A stretch of DNA of 12,900 bases from RGIG3872 sp045660245 (lineage in GTDB: Bacteria; Bacillota; Clostridia; Christensenellales; UBA1242): positions 1 through 12,900 of the forward strand of contig JAZRDJ010000055.1 of NCBI GenBank assembly GCA_045660245.1, read 5' to 3'. The notes under the pieces were generated by a model. It had not been told where the DNA came from, made no database searches, and worked only from the letters and a program-made list of their open reading frames with translations. Of this stretch, positions 1-6,683 are shown piece after piece. The translations under genes and the position numbers were made by a program. Each line of letters starts with the position of its first letter. Within the stretch, counting starts at the first letter, position 1.

Positions 1-21
1 ATTTCTGCAGAGTGTTGTTTT

Positions 22-1389
22 TTATTTCATAAACATTTTCACAACTTTTTCTTTTTGTGTGTTATATGGTTGATATCTGACATTCAAATCCAATTTATTT
101 GATTTCTTCAAAATGCTTTTTGTGTGTGAAAAGGTCTCAAACCCTTTTGCACCATGATATTCTCCCATTCCGCTTGTTCCAACCCCACCAAATGGCATTG
201 CAGATGATGCGATGTGAACAATTGTGTCGTTGATGCAACCTCCACCAAACTGAATATTGTTTGTCAAATTATTCTGAAGAACCTTGTCTTCGGTGAAAAG
301 GTAAAAAGCAAGAGGTGTCGGATTGAGTTCAATGATATTTTTGATGTGATCCACAGTCTTGAACGTAAGCACAGGCAAAATTGGTCCAAAAATTTCTTCT
401 TGCATGCATGGGCTTCCGACATGAATATTGTCAAGAATTGTTGGTTCAATTTTTTGTTCTCCATCATTTTTGCCACCAACGACAATCTTTTCTCCCTTGA
501 TGAGTTCCATCAATCGCTCAAAATGCTTTTTGTTGATAATTTTCCCATAATCTTTGTTCGTGAGTGGCTCTGTTCCAAATTGTAACCTCACCTCTTCGAC
601 CAACAATTTCAAAAATCTGTCTTTGATGCACTCTTCCACCAGCAGATAGTCAGGTGCAACACAGGTTTGTCCACAATTCAAAAATTTTCCAAAAACAATT
701 CTCTTTGCGGCAAGTTTCAAATTTGCTGTTTTTTCAACAATACACGGACTTTTCCCGCCAAGTTCAAGCGTGACTGGTGTCAAATGCTTTGCTGCTTTTT
801 CAAGTACCACCTCGCCAACACTCTTGCTTCCTGTGAAAAAGATATAATCAAACTTCTGATCCAAAAGTGCTTGATTCGCTTCCCTGCCACCTTCAACAAC
901 AGAAATGTATTTGCTGTCAAAATTTGCTTCAATTATTTCTTTGATGATTTTGCTTGTGTGCACAGCATAAGATCCTGGTTTCACAACAACTGTGTTGCCT
1001 GCAGCCATTGCATCCACAAGCGGTTCCATCGCAAGCATGAATGGATAGTTCCATGGACTCATAACGAGCACAACACCACGTGGCACAGCAAGCATATAAC
1101 TTTTTGCAGGGAAATGCACAAGCGGCGTTTTGACTGATTTTGGTTTCATCAAATTTTTCAAGTGCTTGATCATGTACGAAATTTCTGAAAGCGTCATTCC
1201 CACTTCACACATATAACTTTCAAAAGCACTTTTCCCGAGATCCAGGTGCAAAGCGTCCACAATCTTATCCTGATTTTCAAGAATGGCTTTTTTTAATGTT
1301 TTCAACGCATTCAAACGGAACTTATATCCCCGTGTTTCATTTGTTCCAAAATACTCGCGCTGTTTTCTCACAATTTTTTCAATTTCCAT
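22..1389 (-). CDS. Aldehyde dehydrogenase, class 3-like (ALDH3/YwdH type)
   Basis: NAD(P)-dependent oxidation of an aldehyde to the carboxylic acid, probably cytoplasmic; substrate unknown. The 455-residue product has the complete ALDH core. SPWNYP (Asn about 114) supplies the oxyanion hole and VVVKPG (Lys about 137) belongs to the cofactor site. FFTGS follows at about 184-188, the general base is in LELGG (Glu about 209), and the catalytic cysteine is in GQTCVAPDY (Cys about 243). EEIFGP (about 331-336) and PFGGVGTSGMG complete the set. The short length and the spacing fit the ALDH3 branch rather than the roughly 500-residue classical family. The frame is open up to 1485, but I chose the ATG at 1389: AAGGGGG precedes it by 9 nt, and the extra N-terminal 32 residues resemble no ALDH and would cover the promoter. 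Stop is TAA. Family assignment is secure; substrate is not. Confidence 0.95.
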   Translation of the reverse strand: MEIEKIVRKQREYFGTNETRGYKFRLNALKTLKKAILENQDKIVDALHLDLGKSAFESYMCEVGMTLSEISYMIKHLKNLMKPKSVKTPLVHFPAKSYMLAVPRGVVLVMSPWNYPFMLAMEPLVDAMAAGNTVVVKPGSYAVHTSKIIKEIIEANFDSKYISVVEGGREANQALLDQKFDYIFFTGSKSVGEVVLEKAAKHLTPVTLELGGKSPCIVEKTANLKLAAKRIVFGKFLNCGQTCVAPDYLLVEECIKDRFLKLLVEEVRLQFGTEPLTNKDYGKIINKKHFERLMELIKGEKIVVGGKNDGEQKIEPTILDNIHVGSPCMQEEIFGPILPVLTFKTVDHIKNIIELNPTPLAFYLFTEDKVLQNNLTNNIQFGGGCINDTIVHIASSAMPFGGVGTSGMGEYHGAKGFETFSHTKSILKKSNKLDLNVRYQPYNTQKEKVVKMFMK

Positions 1390-1415
1390 TCCATAAATCC
1401 CCCTTACTGCATTTA

Positions 1416-1445
1416 AGTATAATTTCCAAAACAAGTTATTGTCAA
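1416..1445 (-). promoter_or_regulatory. Promoter of the aldehyde dehydrogenase gene
   Basis: On the minus strand, TTGACA (1445-1440) is followed after 18 nt by TATACT (1421-1416). This would start transcription near 1409, about 20 nt before the chosen ATG, with the AAGGGGG ribosome binding site inside that leader. It supports the start at 1389 over the longer frame, which begins upstream of the promoter. Confidence 0.7.
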
Positions 1446-1538
1446 TCAAAACAAAAACACAATTTATTTTCATGATTTTGCACAAAATTTACAACCATAC
1501 GCAATATTGAATAATATTTGACATTTTTGAATATGTGC

Positions 1539-1567
1539 TTTACATTGTAACAGATTAATGGTAAAAT
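1539..1567 (+). promoter_or_regulatory. Extended -10 promoter of the coiled-coil gene
   Basis: TTTACA (1539-1544), a 17-nt spacer, then TAAAAT (1562-1567) preceded by TGG, giving an extended -10 element. Predicted start is near 1574. A second, weaker pair lies just upstream: TTGACA (1518-1523), 17 nt, TACATT (1541-1546). It may be a tandem promoter. Both point away from the aldehyde dehydrogenase gene. Confidence 0.7.
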
Positions 1568-1609
1568 ATATGAGTAACACAAAATAACAATCAAGGATAC
1601 TTGCATCAC

Positions 1610-1966
1610 ATGAAAAATGAAATTCAACTCAAAGAAGAATTGTTGCTGCTTGAGGCGGAATATAGTGACATCTTCAATAAATCTCAAGAAAAAGGCTTTA
1701 CATATTGGTTCGACAAAGACAAACAATACAGGGCAAAAATGTTGAGCACAACCATCTCAAAGTGCAAAAAAGAAATTGAACTTTTGTCAAAAGCAAAAGA
1801 CCTTCAATCTCAAATCGAAACTTTGCAAATCATGAAAAAAGAAATGATTCAATCAATGAAACATGCAGAATTCATTCCGCCAACATTCAAAAACAGACTC
1901 GAAAAACTCGACAATGAACTCGCTTTACTTCAAGAAACATATGACAGCCTCTTTGTCACCCGATAA
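1610..1966 (+). CDS. Small coiled-coil protein, function unknown
   Basis: I do not recognise a family. The 118-residue product is highly charged and almost entirely helical in character. It has leucine-rich heptad-like stretches at about 5-25 (KEELLLLEAEY) and about 45-80, a short break at EFIPPTF (about 86-92), and a third helix to the end. This suggests an intramolecular or dimeric coiled coil. There is no signal peptide or membrane segment, so it is presumably cytoplasmic. AAGGA (1593-1597) is followed by TTG at 1601 (3 nt, too close) and ATG at 1610 (12 nt); ATG is preferred. The strong promoter upstream and intrinsic terminator downstream indicate a monocistronic, really expressed gene. 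It converges on the aspartokinase gene and overlaps its last codons by 11 bp. Confidence 0.75.
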   Translation: MKNEIQLKEELLLLEAEYSDIFNKSQEKGFTYWFDKDKQYRAKMLSTTISKCKKEIELLSKAKDLQSQIETLQIMKKEMIQSMKHAEFIPPTFKNRLEKLDNELALLQETYDSLFVTR

Positions 1967-3110
1967 ATTCTGAAAAAATCAACTTTTGACAATCTGCAAG
2001 CACAAAATTTGCGTTTTTGTGCTTGTTTTTTATTTTTTCTGCTTCAATCTCATCGCGAACAATATAAGCATCAATCTTCATTTTTCTTTTTGAAATTATA
2101 AAATTTTCCAATCTGGCTTTCTGACATTTTTTGAAATACCCATCAACAAAATTTGCACAAAAATGCAATTCTCCCCGCAAGATGTACTTATATAATACCT
2201 CACACTTCACTTTTTTTAAAAATTTTTTAATTTTGGCATTATCTTTCAGAATGTATTCCGTGCCATATTTTTGTGTATGTGCAAATTTGCACAAACTTGA
2301 ACTATTCGAAATTTCTGTACCACTTTTTTCACTTGAAAAAGTGTTTTTAACTATCGTTTTTGCGTTTTTGCAAAAATTTGCACTTTTGAAGTGCAATACG
2401 CTTGCTCCAAAAAAACTCAAAAAACTAACCTCGTCATAAGACATTGACTTAATCACATTTTTGCTTGTCATGTCATCATAAACACCATCAACATCAGTCC
2501 AGTTTTCATACACTGATCCCCGAATTGCCCCAGCGCAAATTGCACCAGTGATGTCTGACCCACCGCGACTCATCACCTTGATCTTGCCAAAAAAGTTCGA
2601 ACCATAAAAACCTGGCAAAATAATTTTTCCATGATCTTTCACCATCTTTTGCACTTTTTTACTTGTCGTTTTTTTTACTTTCCCATGACTGTCAAATTTG
2701 ATGATTTTTGCAGAATCCACAAAAGTTGCATCCAAATACCTTGCAAAAATCTTTGCTGTCAAATATTCCCCGCGTGAAAGCAAATAAGATCTCGTTCTGA
2801 ACAATTTGAAATGCAACTTTATTTTCCTTATTTCAGATTTCAAATCAAATTCAATCTGAAGACCGCGAATTAGGCTTTCAAAAATATTTTCGACCATATC
2901 GAGATAAAAATCGAACTTTTCCTTTTGGTAATAAGCCAAAATCAAGAGATCGGTTACCTTTTCACCACCAAAACCACACTTTCCAGGCGCTGACACCACT
3001 ATTATTCGCCTTTTTGAGTCGCTTTCAACTATTTCCTTGATTAATTGCCTTTGTCCTTCATTTCGAACGCTTGTTCCACCAAATTTGCACACAATGATAT
3101 TATTTTCCAT
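1956..3110 (-). CDS. lysC: Aspartokinase with strongly diverged C-terminal region
   Basis: Aspartate kinase: ATP + aspartate to 4-phosphoaspartate, first step toward lysine/diaminopimelate, threonine and methionine. The 384-residue product keeps the catalytic core in order: CKFGGTS (about 8-14), LLSRGE (about 110-115), LPGFYGSN, MSRGGSD (about 180-186), NWTDVDGVYDD (about 203-213), SYDEVSFLSFFGASVLH and the NTF...SGTEI segment (about 256-267). The last 117 residues should hold the regulatory ACT domains but are lysine- and cysteine-rich, and I cannot recognise an ACT pattern in them. Feedback control may be altered or lost (inference). Start: ATG 3110 (MENNIIV) or ATG 3116 (MYMENN); neither has a visible Shine-Dalgarno sequence. 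Stop is TGA. The 3' end overlaps the convergent coiled-coil gene. The paralogue (lysC versus dapG) cannot be settled here. Confidence 0.85.
   Translation of the reverse strand: MENNIIVCKFGGTSVRNEGQRQLIKEIVESDSKRRIIVVSAPGKCGFGGEKVTDLLILAYYQKEKFDFYLDMVENIFESLIRGLQIEFDLKSEIRKIKLHFKLFRTRSYLLSRGEYLTAKIFARYLDATFVDSAKIIKFDSHGKVKKTTSKKVQKMVKDHGKIILPGFYGSNFFGKIKVMSRGGSDITGAICAGAIRGSVYENWTDVDGVYDDMTSKNVIKSMSYDEVSFLSFFGASVLHFKSANFCKNAKTIVKNTFSSEKSGTEISNSSSLCKFAHTQKYGTEYILKDNAKIKKFLKKVKCEVLYKYILRGELHFCANFVDGYFKKCQKARLENFIISKRKMKIDAYIVRDEIEAEKIKNKHKNANFVLADCQKLIFSEFIG
1997..2038 (+). terminator. Intrinsic terminator of the coiled-coil gene, inside the aspartokinase CDS
   Basis: The perfect 11-bp stem CAAGCACAAAA (1997-2007) / TTTTGTGCTTG (2015-2025) has a 7-nt loop and is followed by TTTTTT-A-TTTTTT (2026-2038). 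The U-tract exists only on the plus strand, so it ends plus-strand transcription 31 nt after the TAA at 1964-1966. The same bases encode part of the C-terminal end of the aspartokinase on the other strand. Confidence 0.85.
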
Positions 3111-3146
3111 ATACATACAATATTCATTCGTTTCACAAATTGTTAC

Positions 3147-3175
3147 TTGACAATCTCCATTTTATTTGCTTTAAT
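3147..3175 (+). promoter_or_regulatory. Promoter of trmL
   Basis: TTGACA (3147-3152), a 17-nt spacer and TTTAAT (3170-3175) predict a start near 3182 and a leader of about 20 nt carrying AAGGAG (3189-3194), 6 nt before the ATG at 3201. No comparably good promoter is visible for the divergent aspartokinase gene in the same gap. Confidence 0.7.
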
Positions 3176-3200
3176 TTGTTTGTACAAAAAGGAGAAAAAA

Positions 3201-3698
3201 ATGATCAGAATTATACTCGTTGAACCAGAAATCCCACAAAATGCGGGGAATATTATGCGATCATGTGCAGCAACAGGCACGGAACTATATTTGGTCAAAC
3301 CTCTTGGGTTTGAACTTGATGACAAACATTACAAACGTGCCGGACTTGATTACTTTGAATACAGCACGGTCAAAGTTGTGGACTCGTTTGCAGAAATTCA
3401 AAAAATGTTTGATGGTGTTCCATTCTTTTTTGCGAGCACGAAAGCCCCAAAGTCATATTCTGACATCAAATTTCCAAACGACTGTTGCATTGTGTTTGGG
3501 AAAGAATCATATGGACTTTCTGAAACAATCCTCAAAAACAATTATGAGCACTGCATCAGAATCCCGATGAAAAAAGAAACAAGGAGTTTGAACCTTGCAA
3601 CAAGCGTGGGAATCATTCTCTTTGAGGCTTTGAAACAAAACAACTTTCCCGGACTTTCAGACGTTGGATCACTCACTGGAAGAATTGAAAAGGATTAA
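3201..3698 (+). CDS. trmL: tRNA (cytidine(34)-2'-O)-methyltransferase TrmL
   Basis: SPOUT-family methyltransferase of the TrmL (YibK) type, which uses S-adenosylmethionine to methylate the ribose 2'-OH of wobble nucleotide 34 in certain leucine tRNAs. The 165-residue length matches the minimal, single-domain SPOUT form (E. coli TrmL is about 157). Visible motifs are VEPEIPQNAGNIMR at 7-20, VFGKESYGL at 98-106 (motif 2), and IPMKKETRSLNLATSVGI at 121-138 (motif 3, forming the trefoil-knot cofactor pocket). ATG 3201 is fixed by AAGGAG at 6 nt. The frame is open further upstream, but that part overlaps the promoter. It stands alone between its promoter and a bidirectional terminator. Lying next to leuS is suggestive because both act on tRNA-Leu, but the genes are convergent, so no co-transcription follows. 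Confidence 0.9.
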   Translation: MIRIILVEPEIPQNAGNIMRSCAATGTELYLVKPLGFELDDKHYKRAGLDYFEYSTVKVVDSFAEIQKMFDGVPFFFASTKAPKSYSDIKFPNDCCIVFGKESYGLSETILKNNYEHCIRIPMKKETRSLNLATSVGIILFEALKQNNFPGLSDVGSLTGRIEKD

Positions 3699-3704
3699 TA
3701 AAAT

Positions 3705-3740
3705 ACAAAAAAGACTAGCAATGTTTGCTAGTCTTTTTTT
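3705..3740. terminator. Bidirectional terminator between trmL and leuS
   Basis: The 9-bp stem GACTAGCAA (3713-3721) / TTGCTAGTC (3725-3733) has a 3-nt loop and is flanked by an A-tract on the left and TTTTTTT (3734-3740) on the right. It therefore works on both strands, ending trmL (stop 3698) from the left and leuS (stop 3753) from the right. Confidence 0.9.
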
Positions 3741-3752
3741 GTTTAATCATAC

Positions 3753-6152
3753 TTACACAATAATATTCAAAATTCTGCCAGGCACAAAAATCACTTTTTT
3801 GATATCCCCGGTCACGTATTTTTGAACATCAGGGTTTGAAAGTGCAATTTTCATTGCATCTTCTTGATTTGCATCAACAGGAATATTCACAACTCCACGA
3901 ACACGACCAAGAACTTGTACTGGCATTTCAATCTCATTTTTCACAAGAGCAGATTCGTCAAATACTGGCCAAGATTCTTCAGCAATTGTTCCAGTGTGCC
4001 CAAGCGCCTCGTGCCAAATTTCTTCAGCCAGATGAGGACAAATTGGTGACAAGAGTTTGATGAAACCTTCAGCATACTCAACCGGCAACTTTTTGACCTT
4101 GTTGACCTCGTTTACAAAAATCATCATTTGTGAAATTGCCGTATTGAATCCAAGTGCCTCAAAATCCTCAGTTACCTTTTTGACTGTTTCATGATATACA
4201 GTTTTGAGTTCATCACAATTTTCTGTTGTGAGCATTTCTCCAGTTTCAAATAGCCTGTAAACACGGTCAAGGAATTTTTTTGCAGCAGCAACACCACTTT
4301 CGTTCCATGGTTTTGATGCTTCAATTGGTCCCATGAACATTTCATAAAGCCTCAATGTGTCCGCGCCATAATCCCTCACAACATCATTTGGATCAACAAC
4401 AAATTCTGGGAAACGCTTGCCCATCTTGATTCCGTTTGCACCAAGAATCATACCTTGATGAACGAGTTTCTTGAATGGCTCTTTCACAGGTACGAGCCCT
4501 TTGTCAAAGAGATAGTTGTTCCACATTCTTGAATACAAAAGGTGTCCAACAGCATGTTCTGGACCACCGACATAAAGGTCAACAGGCATCCAGTGCTCAA
4601 GAAGTTTCTTGTCAGCAAACTCCTTGTCGTTGTGTGGATCGATATAACGGAGGAAATACCAACTTGATCCGGCACTGCCAGGCATTGTGCTTGTTTCTCT
4701 CTTTGCTGGCATACCATTGAAAGTTGTGTTCACCCAGTCTGTTGCACGGGCAAGAGGACTCTCGCCGGTCTTGCTTGGTGCATAACTCTCAAGTTCAGGA
4801 AGAATGAGTGGCAACTGATCGTCTGAAAGAGAAACTTGGTCACCATTTTCAAGGTGAAGAACAGGGATTGGTTCACCCCAGTATCTTTGTCTTGCAAAAA
4901 TCCATTCACGCAAGCGATAGTTGACTTTTTTCTTTCCGAGACCACGCTCTTCAAGCCACTTTATCATTGTGTCAATCGCTTCTTGCTTGCCCATTCCGTT
5001 CAAGAATTCTGAATTGATATGGTTTCCGTCAGCGGTGTATGCTTTTTGTGAAATGTCTCCGCCTTCGAGAACTTGAATAATCTCAAGACCGAACTTTTTT
5101 GCGAATTCATAGTCCCTGTCATCATGCGCAGGCACCGCCATGATTGCACCCGTGCCATATGTCACAAGAACATAGTCTGAAATCCAGATCGGGATATTCT
5201 TGCCATTCACCGGATTTATGGCAAAAGCCCCTGTGAACACACCTGTCTTGTCCTTGTTTAGTTCTGTTCTTTCAAGGTCTGACTTGTTCGCACATGCTTT
5301 TTTGTATTCTTCAACCGCCTGTTTTTGCTCAGGGGTTGTGATTTTTTCAACGAGTGAATGTTCTGGTGAAAGCACACAATAAGTTGCACCAAAGAGTGTG
5401 TCACATCTTGTTGTGAAAACCGTGAACTTTTCATTTGTTCCACTAACCGCAAAATCCACATGCGCACCAACACTCTTTCCGATCCAGTTGCGTTGCATTT
5501 CCTTTGTTGATTCTGGCCAATCAATAGTGTCAAGACCAGAAAGAAGTTTTTCTGCATACTTTGGGATATCAATTACCCATTGACGCATGTTCTTTCTCAC
5601 AACTGGATATCCACCACGCTCAGACTTTCCATCAATGATCTCGTCATTTGCAAGCACTGTTCCGAGTTCCTCACACCAGTTGACAGGCATTTCAACACAT
5701 CTTGCGAGTCCATCATTGAAAAGTTCTCTGAAAATCCATTGTGTCCATTTATAAAAATCAGGGTCAGAAGTCGAAACCTGTCTGTCCCAGTCATAGGCAA
5801 ATCCAAGCATCTTGAGTTGCTTCACAAATGTTGCAGTGTTTTTCTGCGTGAACCCGTCAGGGTGATTGCCTGTCTTGATTGCAAATTGCTCTGCAGGAAG
5901 ACCAAATGAGTCAAATCCCATTGGATGCAAAACATTGAATCCTTGCATTTTTTTCATTCTTGCAACAATGTCGGTCGCAGTGTATCCTTCAGGGTGCCCA
6001 GCATGAAGCCCAACTCCTGATGGGTATGGAAACATATCAAGAACATAATACTTTGGTTTTGAAAAGTCCCAAACATCTGTCTTGAATGTCTTGTGTTCCT
6101 CCCAGTATTCTTGCCACTTTGGCTCAATTTCATTTGGATTGTATGGTTTCAT
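3753..6152 (-). CDS. leuS: Leucyl-tRNA synthetase
   Basis: Class I aminoacyl-tRNA synthetase charging tRNA-Leu in the cytoplasm; 799 residues, normal for bacterial LeuRS. Visible in order: PYPSG and the HIGH-type motif GLHAGHPEGY (48-57); NWCEELGTVLANDE (158-171); the CP1 editing domain (about 230-410) with FTTRCDT (246-252) and VPAHDDRDYEFA (340-351); LREWIFARQRYWGEPIP (414-430); the KMSKS-equivalent KMGKR (576-580); GADTLRLYEMFMGP (596-609); and the C-terminal domain from VQVLGRVRG (745-753). Unusual residues are Ser to Gly in KMSKS, and Cys250 where proline is usual in TTRPDT. Both lysines of KMSKS remain and the frame is intact, so the enzyme should be functional. AAGGTGGT precedes the ATG by about 7 nt. 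A promoter sits just upstream and a bidirectional terminator follows, so it is probably monocistronic. Confidence 0.97.
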   Translation of the reverse strand: MKPYNPNEIEPKWQEYWEEHKTFKTDVWDFSKPKYYVLDMFPYPSGVGLHAGHPEGYTATDIVARMKKMQGFNVLHPMGFDSFGLPAEQFAIKTGNHPDGFTQKNTATFVKQLKMLGFAYDWDRQVSTSDPDFYKWTQWIFRELFNDGLARCVEMPVNWCEELGTVLANDEIIDGKSERGGYPVVRKNMRQWVIDIPKYAEKLLSGLDTIDWPESTKEMQRNWIGKSVGAHVDFAVSGTNEKFTVFTTRCDTLFGATYCVLSPEHSLVEKITTPEQKQAVEEYKKACANKSDLERTELNKDKTGVFTGAFAINPVNGKNIPIWISDYVLVTYGTGAIMAVPAHDDRDYEFAKKFGLEIIQVLEGGDISQKAYTADGNHINSEFLNGMGKQEAIDTMIKWLEERGLGKKKVNYRLREWIFARQRYWGEPIPVLHLENGDQVSLSDDQLPLILPELESYAPSKTGESPLARATDWVNTTFNGMPAKRETSTMPGSAGSSWYFLRYIDPHNDKEFADKKLLEHWMPVDLYVGGPEHAVGHLLYSRMWNNYLFDKGLVPVKEPFKKLVHQGMILGANGIKMGKRFPEFVVDPNDVVRDYGADTLRLYEMFMGPIEASKPWNESGVAAAKKFLDRVYRLFETGEMLTTENCDELKTVYHETVKKVTEDFEALGFNTAISQMMIFVNEVNKVKKLPVEYAEGFIKLLSPICPHLAEEIWHEALGHTGTIAEESWPVFDESALVKNEIEMPVQVLGRVRGVVNIPVDANQEDAMKIALSNPDVQKYVTGDIKKVIFVPGRILNIIV

Positions 6153-6188
6153 GTTTGTACCACCTTGCTTTTTTTGATTATAATATAG

Positions 6189-6217
6189 AGTTTACCACAA
6201 GTCTTTGCAGTTGTAAA
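6189..6217 (-). promoter_or_regulatory. Candidate leuS promoter, extended -10
   Basis: On the minus strand, TTTACA (6217-6212), 17 nt, then TAAACT (6194-6189) preceded by TGG. The start would be near 6182, giving a leader of about 30 nt with room for only the ribosome binding site. TATATT and TATAAT also occur at 6187-6177 but lack a -35 at proper distance. Confidence 0.5.
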
Positions 6218-6244
6218 GTTCTGCATGAAAAAAGATTTTGCTTC

Positions 6245-6288
6245 AAAACAAAAAGCCATATGGGAAATCCCATATGACTTCTTGTTTT
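6245..6288 (-). terminator. Long hairpin terminator upstream of leuS
   Basis: The core stem CATATGGGA (6257-6265) / TCCCATATG (6268-6276) is extended outward by AAAACAAAAAG (6245-6255) paired with CTTCTTGTTTT (6278-6288), with two mismatches. It gives a 44-nt hairpin of about 19 pairs. Read on the minus strand, the stem is followed by a CTTTTTGTTTT stretch, so it would stop transcripts arriving from the giant surface-protein gene about 400 nt upstream and insulate leuS. Confidence 0.7.
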
Positions 6289-6311
6289 AAAAATTGGTTT
6301 TTTGTTTTTCA

Positions 6312-6653
6312 TCAAAGATTGATTTCTGACATATTCTCATTGATTTTTAGACAATCCAACAAACCATTTTTTAGATCATTCAAACAAAAATATGATATCT
6401 CCTCTCCCGTCGAAGACCTAGTGAATACTTCACACTCTTCGATCAGGTATCAAAAGCCCCTGAATTCTTTTGACGCCACGAGAGATTTGTGAGTATTGTT
6501 TTTCACAATGATTATTATTTCAAAAGTGCACCTGACTGGTCAATCACTCCCCAGTTGATCGACCAGTTTCGTGTACTTTTCTCTAAAATTGTTCGATTGA
6601 TTTTTCAAAAATGTATTGTTTTCTTGCCTTTTGATCAATTCAAATATTGCCAT
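6312..6653 (-). pseudogene. Possible broken small gene: one frame interrupted only by two TGA codons
   Basis: From ATG 6653 one frame reads 37 codons (MAIFELIKRQ...LVDQLGSD), TGA (6542-6540), 29 codons ending KEFRGF, TGA (6452-6450), then 45 codons (YLIEECEVF...NMSEINL) to tandem TGA TGA (6314-6309). There is no TAA or TAG in 113 codons, and both internal TGAs could be decayed TGG codons. The putative protein is charged and soluble-looking and resembles nothing I recognise. It uses ATA and AGG more than the neighbouring genes. An in-frame TAA lies directly before the ATG, and the ribosome binding site is poor. The plus strand also has open frames here, and the region folds into hairpins, so coding is uncertain. 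A structured RNA is the main alternative. Confidence 0.3.
6410..6580. other. Chain of four stem-loops in the giant gene-leuS intergenic region
   Basis: H1 6410-6442: TCGAAGA/TCTTCGA around an inner GTGAA/TTCAC with a 3-nt loop. H2 6451-6472: CAAAAG/CTTTTG. H3 6487-6508: TTGTGA/TCACAA. H4 6522-6580: AAAAGTGCAC/GTGTACTTTT, then ACTGGTC/GACCAGT, then ATCA/TGAT, with small symmetric internal loops. H4 has two G.U pairs if transcribed as the plus strand and C.A mismatches at those places on the minus strand, mildly favouring a plus-strand RNA. I see no convincing plus-strand promoter. H2 and H3 alone could be chance; H1 and H4 less so. I find no T-box, tmRNA or RNase P signature. Confidence 0.45.
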
Positions 6654-6683
6654 TTATCTTCTTTGATCAATCAAGCATACTTT

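Noticed and set aside
214..1137. Plus-strand open frames of 123 and 156 codons.
   Set aside because: They lie entirely antisense to the aldehyde dehydrogenase, have low-complexity His/Cys/Phe-rich translations and no start signals: shadows of the real gene.
1390..1485. Upstream extension of the aldehyde dehydrogenase by 32 residues.
   Set aside because: It overlaps the promoter, lacks a ribosome binding site and adds residues unlike the family; ATG 1389 has AAGGGGG at proper spacing.
6153..6172. GGTGGTAC just before leuS resembles the T-box antiterminator core (AGGGTGGNACC).
   Set aside because: It is the Shine-Dalgarno region about 7 nt from the ATG. The CGCG part is missing, the predicted leader is only about 30 nt, and no terminator or stem I lies between it and the start codon.
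6312..6653. Reassignment of UGA to tryptophan in this genome.
   Set aside because: All tryptophans in leuS, the aldehyde dehydrogenase and the giant protein are TGG in frames intact under the standard code, and the aspartokinase ends with TGA.
6631..6670. Two copies of the palindrome TTGATCAA (6631-6638 and 6663-6670) as an operator.
   Set aside because: The octamer is easily produced by chance in AT-rich DNA, and no promoter with a clear target gene adjoins it.
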